Notes under the pieces: model-generated | What the model was told of the DNA's origin: nothing | Database searches by the model: none | What the model saw: the letters and a program-made list of their open reading frames with translations, nothing else | From: Oscillochloris sp. | GTDB lineage: Bacteria; Chloroflexota; Chloroflexia; Chloroflexales; Chloroflexaceae | Reading direction: 5' to 3' | Length of the DNA: 39,222 nt | Assembly (NCBI GenBank): GCA_012032775.1 | Contig: JAAUQO010000028.1 | Span: forward strand, 1 to 39,222 | Part shown: positions 33,568 through 39,222 of the stretch, in pieces | Numbering within the stretch: position 1 is the stretch's first letter | How the letters are laid out: each line of letters begins with the position of its first letter | Made by a program: the position numbers and the translations under genes

Positions 33568-34412
33568 ATGAGTTCAAACGTCGTGCCTCAATCGCCCGCG
33601 CTTGCCGAGATTCGCAGCGGTTTTTACGAATCGTTGGCACTTGGTTATGTCTGGGCCGGCGAACAGGGTGCGCCGCTGGTGATGTTGCACGGCTGGGGTG
33701 CCTTCAAAGAGTTGTGGTGGTCCACACTGCGTGATCTTGGCCGCGATCATCGCTGCTTTGCGATCGATTTGCCGGGCCATGGCGATAGCGCCTTGCAGCA
33801 TATCGACAGCATGGCGCAGATTGCCGACATGATCGCGGCTTTTTGCGCCGCCAACGGCCTGGAGGCGATTACGTTGTTCGGGCATTCGATGGGCGGCTGT
33901 GTGGCGGTAGAGTTGGCGCTGCGCCATCCCGATCTGGTGCGCCGGCTGGTATTGGTTGACGCCGCTGTTGATGCGCGGCTGATGCCTGCCTTCGCACGTT
34001 CCTACTTGCTGCCCGGCATCGGTTGGCCCGCTCTGCGACTTATGCAGACGGTTGGACGCGGTTTTCGCCCCTTGGCCGGCGGGTGCCGCACGATCATCGC
34101 GGCGGCTGGGTGCGACCCTGGTTGCGGCGATCGGCGTATTTGTCCGGCTTCGATCCATACGGCCTGCGGGTGTTGTTGTATAGCCTCTTCAATACCCATG
34201 CCGGCGAGCGCCTCGGCGAGTTGCGCATGCCGACCCTGGTGATCAGCGGGCAACTTGATACGCTTGTACCGGCGGCGCACTCACGTCGGATCGCCGAACG
34301 GATCAGCGGCGCGAAGTATGTTGAGATCGCCGGCGCATTGCATAACCCGATGGACGAGCGACCACAGGCCTTTGTGAAGGCGGTGCGCTCGTTTCTTGAG
34401 ACGAGTCAATGA
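33568..34412 (+). pseudogene. alpha/beta hydrolase, frameshifted as sequenced
   Basis: Two frames give one 281-residue alpha/beta hydrolase. Motifs are the oxyanion MLHGWG, IDLPGHGDS, the nucleophile Ser in GHSMGG, the acid in SGQLDTLVP and the His in GALHNPMDER. At about 34078 the frame changes; adding one C gives PLAGRVPHDHRGGW and restores the whole domain. This again lengthens a short run, so a sequence error is likely. The substrate is unknown; the family covers esterases, haloperoxidases and C-C hydrolases. The last four bases overlap the ATG of the next hydrolase (ATGA), so the two are translationally coupled. Only about 6 bases separate it from its -10 box. Confidence 0.82.
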
Positions 34413-35224
34413 CAATCGACCTCAATCAGTATCGCAAGACGATCCATGTCTCCGGCACTGCACCGGTGCAACTGAGTGTGATCGATGTCGGCCCGCACAG
34501 AATGCCCGGCAAAGGCACGGTGGTAATGATCCACGGCTGTGCCGGCAGCGCCGACCAGTGGCTCTACCAGATCGAGCATCTGGCTGAAGAATATCGGGTG
34601 GTGGTGCCGGAACTGCGTGGCCACGGCCAGTCCGAGGTGGTGACTTCGGCCTATTCGTTGGAAGAATTTCTCTGGGATACGACCCAGGTACTCACGCAGC
34701 TTGAGGTTGCAGAACCATTCGTAATGATGGCCCACTCATTCGGCGGGCCGATCGCGATTACGTTTGCCGCCACGCAGCCGCAACGGATCAGCCGCCTGGT
34801 GCTGATCGCCACCGGCCCCGAGATGCACATCCACCCGCTGCACGAATTTATCGTCAAACTGCCGGTGCCGCTCGGCTATCTGGAACTTTTGCGGCCGGTT
34901 GTGATGCCGAAAAGCTATGCGCCGGTAGCCGTGATCCAACGGGTTCTTGCCGGCACACTGTTCCGCTGGGATGGCTACAAGGTGTTGCCGCAGGTGCGTA
35001 CGCCGACGTTGATTATCGCCGGACAGTGGGATCTGATCGCACCGGCCAGTCAGGCCGAAGAGGCGCAGCGCCTTATGCCCGATGCACGGCTGGAGATCGT
35101 GCGCTACACTCGTCACCTTCCTCATCTGGAGCGCCACAAGGCTGTTAATCGCCTGATCGATCGCTTTCTGGCCGGCGGGCCAGGTTTGTGGCGGCAAGCG
35201 CCGGCATCGCTGCCTACGGAGTAG
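34409..35224 (+). CDS. alpha/beta hydrolase
   Basis: The 271-residue protein has the alpha/beta hydrolase fold: VVMIHGCAGSADQW (oxyanion hole), PELRGHGQS, the nucleophile in AHSFGG, the acid in AGQWDLIAP and the catalytic His in RHLPHLER. The lid region (about 150-200) contains KLPVPLGYLELLRPVVMPKSY. It shares the ATGA overlap with the hydrolase before it, and the two have only modest similarity, so they are not a fresh duplication. The product may act on the same substrate path. A GC-rich hairpin (GCGGCCT/AGGCCGC, 35231-35250) follows the stop codon and may end the transcript. Confidence 0.9.
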   Translation: MTIDLNQYRKTIHVSGTAPVQLSVIDVGPHRMPGKGTVVMIHGCAGSADQWLYQIEHLAEEYRVVVPELRGHGQSEVVTSAYSLEEFLWDTTQVLTQLEVAEPFVMMAHSFGGPIAITFAATQPQRISRLVLIATGPEMHIHPLHEFIVKLPVPLGYLELLRPVVMPKSYAPVAVIQRVLAGTLFRWDGYKVLPQVRTPTLIIAGQWDLIAPASQAEEAQRLMPDARLEIVRYTRHLPHLERHKAVNRLIDRFLAGGPGLWRQAPASLPTE

Positions 35225-35230
35225 CGGTGT

Positions 35231-35250
35231 GCGGCCTGGGCGTAGGCCGC
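35231..35250 (+). terminator. short GC-rich hairpin after the hydrolase pair
   Basis: GCGGCCT (35231-35237) pairs with AGGCCGC (35244-35250) with a 6-base loop. Only tgttt follows, so it is a weak terminator candidate. Confidence 0.45.
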
Positions 35251-35311
35251 TGTTTGCGATCCGCCCGACGCCCCTCGTCACCTATTCCACGCCTACAAAA
35301 TGAGGACGCCA

Positions 35312-37192
35312 ATGACGGCGACACAACGACTCGCTGACGAGACGATACACGAGCAACTACAGCGCAATCAGCGCGAGTTACGGCTGATCGCCGAGATCAG
35401 CGGCATGATTGGCCAGGCTGCGCCCCTGCCTACGATTCTTGAGCGCATTGCCGCCGGAGTTGCGAAGCTTTTAGAGACGCCCTACAGCGCGATCTTGCTG
35501 CTGACCCTCGATGGGCGTCAGTTGTCGATCGAGCGGGCCTACGGCCTGGCGCCGGCCTATATCGACATGGTGAATCGTTACGGTATCCCGGCCGACGATG
35601 CGGCGAATCTGCCCAGCCTGGAAGTGTGCCGAAGCGGCCGCCCGATGATCTGGAACGATATGGCGACTGAGCCGAGTATGGCGCATCTGCGTGAGGCGCA
35701 GCAGTTGCAAGGCGTGCGCGCGATGATCGCGGTGCCGTTGAAAGGCCCTAACGGCGTGATCGGCAGCTTGAACTGTTATCATCGCCAGCCATACCTGTTT
35801 CACTCCCGCGATATCGAATTGCTGAGTACCATCGGCGCCCACGCCGCCGTGGCTATTCATAATGCCCGCCTGATCGACCAGATGCGCTCGACGGTGCGCC
35901 GGTTGAGCGAGATGAATGCGGTGATCCAGGATCAGCACGAGACACTGACCCGATCCGAAGTTATTCACCGCCGTTTAACCACACTGGTGCTTGAAGAGGA
36001 TGGTCTGCATGCGATTGTGAGCACGCTTGCATCGCTGCTGGGCTGCGGTGTATGCCTGTATGATCAGCATCTCTCAGCCCTGGCGGAAGCGCTGCCGCCG
36101 GCACCGAATGCTGCACCGGCGCCGGTATTGTCGGCGCAGATGCGTACGGGCGGCTTGCTTGATGTGCAGCGCCGTTCGCCGGGATTGTTTTATCTGGAGC
36201 CGGGGCCGGGGGTGTCGGCGGCGGCTGTCGTATGCCCGCTGGTGGCTCGCGAGCGCGTGTTGGGTTATGTCGTTGTACCCGAGCGCGCAGCAGCGGGCGA
36301 ACTTGGCCGGCGTGCGATCGAGCACGCCGCGATCGCCTGTGCGTTGGAGTTGTTGAAACAGGCGGTAGTGCGCGAGACCGAGTGGCGGCAGGCGAGTGGT
36401 TTCCTTGATGATCTGTTGTCGGGCCGGTTCGAGGGCCGTAGCGAAATGTTGCGCAAAGCCGGGCGGCTCGGCATCGATGTCAGTCGTGGCCTGCGCTTGA
36501 TATGTGTGCGTGGCCGGGATGCCGATGTAGGCCGCAACACAATCGAGGCGCTGCATCAATTAGCCGGCCTGGTTGAACGGGCGCTGGAAGGATTGCAGGT
36601 ATCGGCGTTGGTCGTGCCGCGGGCCGATCATTGCCTGGTGTTCCTGCCGCTGAGCGGCACGGCTCCGATCGCTGATGTTGCTGAAGCGATTCAGGCTTTC
36701 ATTACGGCGGCACAGCCGGGTCTGGTTGTTTCGATTGCGTTGAGCGGTGCGCTTGAACGGATCGATGATATGTTGCGGGCATACGGCGAGTTGGAGGAGA
36801 CATTGGCGGTGATCGATCATCTGGCGCTCGATCAGGCAGTGCTGTGCTACGACGAGATCGGCGTGTTCGGGCTGATCTTGCGTGGTACGACGCGCAACGA
36901 ACTTGTGCGCCTGGCGCGGCAACGATTGGCGAATCTGCTCAATTATCACGAACGGCGCGGCGTCGATCTGATCGCTACGCTGGAATGCTATCTTGCCGCC
37001 GGTTGTAGCCCGCAACGGGTTGCCGAACGACTCTTTGTGCATCCGAACACCGTTAAGCACCGGCTGCGTTTGATCGCGGAGTTGAGCGGCGTCGATCTAA
37101 GCGACATGCGCCGCCTGCTTGAGTTGCAACTCGCACTGCTGGTGCGGCGTCTGCATCCGGCCGAGTTTGTGGACGTGAGGCGTGAGGCGTAA
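35312..37192 (+). CDS. GAF-domain PucR-type transcriptional regulator
   Basis: The 626-residue protein starts with a coiled lead-in helix and a GAF domain (about residues 20-185, ILERIAAGVAKLLETPYSAILLL...NCYHRQPYLFHSRDIELLSTIGAHAAVAIHNARL). A coiled linker and a large middle region follow (about 220-560), including a GGDEF-like PucR module (YGELEETLAVIDHLA). The end is the PucR HTH (LECYLAAGCSPQRVAERLFVHPNTVKHRLRLIAELSGVDL). PucR activates purine catabolism in Bacillus; relatives control other catabolic genes. The GAF domain likely binds a small ligand. I use ATG 35312 because GAGGA is five bases upstream; ATG 35300 is the alternative. The molybdenum hydroxylase subunit downstream supports a purine or aromatic target (inference). 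Confidence 0.9.
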   Translation: MTATQRLADETIHEQLQRNQRELRLIAEISGMIGQAAPLPTILERIAAGVAKLLETPYSAILLLTLDGRQLSIERAYGLAPAYIDMVNRYGIPADDAANLPSLEVCRSGRPMIWNDMATEPSMAHLREAQQLQGVRAMIAVPLKGPNGVIGSLNCYHRQPYLFHSRDIELLSTIGAHAAVAIHNARLIDQMRSTVRRLSEMNAVIQDQHETLTRSEVIHRRLTTLVLEEDGLHAIVSTLASLLGCGVCLYDQHLSALAEALPPAPNAAPAPVLSAQMRTGGLLDVQRRSPGLFYLEPGPGVSAAAVVCPLVARERVLGYVVVPERAAAGELGRRAIEHAAIACALELLKQAVVRETEWRQASGFLDDLLSGRFEGRSEMLRKAGRLGIDVSRGLRLICVRGRDADVGRNTIEALHQLAGLVERALEGLQVSALVVPRADHCLVFLPLSGTAPIADVAEAIQAFITAAQPGLVVSIALSGALERIDDMLRAYGELEETLAVIDHLALDQAVLCYDEIGVFGLILRGTTRNELVRLARQRLANLLNYHERRGVDLIATLECYLAAGCSPQRVAERLFVHPNTVKHRLRLIAELSGVDLSDMRRLLELQLALLVRRLHPAEFVDVRREA

Positions 37193-37318
37193 CGCGCAAG
37201 CATTGTCGGATCCACCAAGCAAATCGGGCTATGATTGTCCCCTCTGCCGATGACATTCGGCGAATCCCCTGTTATAGTTGCATATATCCGAGATCTCAAA
37301 AGAATATGGAGAGGTTCA

Positions 37319-37726
37319 ATGGAGATCCTCGACATGGATCATGCGGCTCTGGTTGTGTGCGATGTCGAGCGTTCGCGCAGCTTCTACACACAGGTGCTGG
37401 GCATGGACGAAGTGCCTCGTCCGGTGACATTCCGCTTTCCGGGCGCATGGTTCCGCAAAGGGCGGGCCGAGTTCCATCTGATCGGCGAGGCGGAAGCCGG
37501 CCGGGCGGCGACGATCCAGCCGGCCTACTACGAACGCGAGTTACGGCGCGGATATTTGCCGCATCTTGCGTTGGAAGTGGCCGACCTTGCCGCAGCACAA
37601 GCTCATCTCGCCGCGTTGAACGTGCCGATCGTGGGTGGCCCACAACCGCGTGGCGACGGTGTTATCCAACTCTACATCCGCGACCCCGATGGCTATGTGA
37701 TTGAGTTGTTCGACCGTTCAGGGTAA
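37319..37726 (+). CDS. VOC family (glyoxalase/bleomycin-resistance fold) protein
   Basis: The 135-residue protein shows paired beta-alpha-beta-beta-beta modules: MDHAALVVCDVERSRSFYTQVLGM, FRKGRAEFHLIG, PHLALEVADLAAAQAHLAA and YIRDPDGYVIELF. The metal ligands are the first His (DHAALVV), His in FHLIG, His in PHLALEV and Glu in VIELF. Single-unit VOC proteins isomerise, open rings or bind drugs. The ATG at 37319 is chosen because GGAGAGG stands directly upstream; the longer frame is unsupported. It precedes the cyclase-family gene by 57 bases. Confidence 0.87.
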   Translation: MEILDMDHAALVVCDVERSRSFYTQVLGMDEVPRPVTFRFPGAWFRKGRAEFHLIGEAEAGRAATIQPAYYERELRRGYLPHLALEVADLAAAQAHLAALNVPIVGGPQPRGDGVIQLYIRDPDGYVIELFDRSG

Positions 37727-37783
37727 GGCGACAGGCAACAGGATACTGGGCCGCAGGCCCCAAATCATCCTACGAGGTGCAAT

Positions 37784-38479
37784 GTGGCACTCCGTTTAAT
37801 CGACCTGACTCAGCCGATCTTCGAAGGCATGGTGCTCTGGAGCGGGCATCCGCCGACGAAGATCGTGGTTCACGCCACGCACGAACAGACGGCGGCGCAG
37901 TTCACGCCGCCCTACAGCTACACCGCCGAGACGATCACCCTCACCACCCACGCCGGTACGCATGTCGACTCGATCAGCCACGTTGATCCGCGACCGGGCG
38001 CACCTTCGATCGAACAATTACCGCTGGAATGGTTCTACACCGAAGCGATCTGCATCGATCTCTCGCATCTGCCGCCGCGTACGCTGTATCGCCCCACAGA
38101 TATCGAGGCGGCGCTTGAGCGGCACAATCTCGCTATTCGCCAGGGCGACACGGTGCTGATGCACTCGGGCCATTATGCCCGTACCCGCGACAGCGATGCT
38201 TACGCAACCGAATATTCAGGACTGGATCGTGAGGCGGCCGAGCTGATCTACGGGCGCGGCGCAGTGAATATCGGCGCCGAAGCGCCCAGCATCGATGTCG
38301 CCGGCACCACCCTCTACCCGGCGCACCTTGTTTGCCGTGAGATGCAGCGGCTGAATACCGAGAACCTGGCCGATCTGACAGCGGTTGTGGGGCGGCGCTT
38401 CCGGTATATCGGCCTGCCGCTGCCGATCCTGGCCGGCAGCGGTTCACCAATCCGGGCGGTTGCACTACTCGATGATTAA
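37784..38479 (+). CDS. cyclase family metal-dependent hydrolase (kynurenine formamidase-like)
   Basis: The 231-residue protein has the diagnostic metal motif HAGTHVDSISH (about residues 56-66) and the start LIDLTQPIFEGMVLWSGHPP typical of the cyclase family. RQGDTVLMHSGHY, the catalytic region GAEAPSID and YPAHLVCREM follow. Members hydrolyse N-formylkynurenine, isatin or related amides. The GTG at 37784 has GAGG six bases before it. Within the operon-like group VOC, cyclase and molybdenum hydroxylase it suggests catabolism of an N-heterocycle or amide, but the substrate is not proven. Confidence 0.88.
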   Translation: MALRLIDLTQPIFEGMVLWSGHPPTKIVVHATHEQTAAQFTPPYSYTAETITLTTHAGTHVDSISHVDPRPGAPSIEQLPLEWFYTEAICIDLSHLPPRTLYRPTDIEAALERHNLAIRQGDTVLMHSGHYARTRDSDAYATEYSGLDREAAELIYGRGAVNIGAEAPSIDVAGTTLYPAHLVCREMQRLNTENLADLTAVVGRRFRYIGLPLPILAGSGSPIRAVALLDD

Positions 38480-38568
38480 GTGCCGGTGGTTGCGTGGCCT
38501 TGGCGGCTGCAATCACCCGACACAGGTTCACCTCTTTCGTACCCAACGCAAGTTCAAAGGAGAACGGC

Positions 38569-39222
38569 ATGAAACCTGCTCCGTTCCGTTACCTGGCAGC
38601 GCGCACCATCGATGAGGCGGTTGCCGCGCTGCACGAACACGCCGGCGAAGCCAGGGTGCTGGCCGGCGGCCAGAGTCTTGTTCCGCTGATGAATATGCGC
38701 CTGGCGACACCTGAAATGCTTGTGGATATCAATCGGATCGCTGATCTGGAGTATGTGCGCGCCTGGGATGGCGGTGTTGCGATCGGCGCGATGACCCGCG
38801 ACATTACATTGGAACATGATCGCGAGGCTGCGTTACGCTTGCCGTTGCTGGTTGAGGCTTCGGCCTGCGTCGGCCATCCGGCGATCCGCAATCGCAGCAC
38901 CGTCGGCGGCAGTATTGCCCAGGCCGATCCGGCCGCTGAGTTGCCGGCGGTGATGATGGCCCTGGATGCACAGATCGTGGCGCGTGGCCCATCAGGCGAG
39001 CGCACAATCACCGCCGCGGATTTTTTCTCGGCTATTTACAGACAGCACTGGAACCCGATGAGTTGCTGGTGGAGTTGCGCGTGCCGGGGTTGCCGGCCGG
39101 CGCAGGCAGTACCTTTATCGAGTTCGCCCGCCGCGAGGGCGACTACGCCCTGGCCGGGGTTGCGGCGGCGTTGGCCCTGGCCTCCGACGGCACGATCAGC
39201 GATGCGCGCCTGGCGTTGTGCG
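38569..39222 (+). pseudogene. FAD-binding subunit of a molybdenum hydroxylase (CoxM/XdhB type), partial and frameshifted
   Basis: The gene starts at 38569 with AAGGAG upstream and runs off the right edge. It begins MKPAPFRYLAARTIDEAVAA and has both FAD motifs: AGGQSLVPLMNMRLA (about residues 33-47) and TVGGSIAQADPAAELPAV (about 112-129). At the run of six Ts (39021-39026) the frame is lost; seven Ts would give ADFFLGYLQTALEPDELLVELRVPGLPAG, split here as ADFFLGYLQ then TALEPDELLVELRVP, the normal family continuation. Such subunits pass electrons from the Mo centre through FeS to FAD in CO, xanthine or aromatic hydroxylases. The large and FeS subunits should lie just beyond the edge. Confidence 0.85.

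Overview
The window is about 39 kb of GC-rich bacterial DNA with dense, mostly co-oriented genes. The gene content fits a member of the Chloroflexota, most likely class Chloroflexia. This is an inference from family content: BTAD-AAA-TPR regulators, GAF-PucR regulators, TIG-like repeat secreted proteins, a six-helix MFS-like protein, and many hypothetical proteins of the type seen in that phylum. No rRNA or tRNA is present to settle it. No phage, transposase, CRISPR array or integrase was found.

Layout. 1-2800: start of a small membrane protein (minus), a PspC-domain protein (plus), a frameshifted DUF92 membrane protein (minus) and an SRPBCC protein (minus) with a consensus promoter. 3082-11361: one long plus-strand run comprising a CPBP/CAAX intramembrane protease, a lipoprotein-type TAP hydrolase (two frameshifts), a NatAB-like ABC exporter, a broken membrane protein resembling the C-terminal part of M50 proteases, and an OmpR-type response regulator with its histidine kinase. 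11519-12925: cystathionine beta-synthase with a CBS pair. 13125-16289: a 1054-residue BTAD-AAA-TPR regulator. 16663-17550: a protein kinase fold lacking its key catalytic residues. 17832-20174: YceI protein, NADPH-dependent FMN reductase and ring-cleaving dioxygenase. 20224-22648 (minus): a hypothetical protein and a secreted protein built of six TIG-like repeats. 22791-23723: cysteine synthase. 23776-26449: small membrane and hypothetical proteins and methionine aminopeptidase. 26715-29188 (minus): a SAM-I riboswitch, a cystathionine gamma-synthase/lyase family enzyme and a MetF-type reductase. 29343-32100: LysM lipoprotein, a structured leader of unknown class, an SGNH hydrolase, a hypothetical protein and a half-size MFS protein behind an attenuator-like leader. 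32320-35224: HtrA-type protease and two alpha/beta hydrolases. 35312-39222: GAF-PucR regulator, VOC protein, cyclase-family hydrolase and the FAD subunit of a molybdenum hydroxylase (runs off the end).

Functional themes. Four sulfur amino-acid or one-carbon enzymes (CBS, CysK, CGS/CGL, MetF) lie within about 18 kb. One pair is controlled by a clear SAM-I riboswitch whose expression platform looks translational. The 3-11 kb run looks like an envelope-stress or export module with its own two-component system. The right end looks like a catabolic operon under a PucR-type regulator.

Quality caveat. At least eight reading-frame breaks occur. All eight can be repaired by adding one base to a short homopolymer, so they look like homopolymer contractions in the sequence rather than biological decay. 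Genes marked as frameshifted may be intact in the organism.
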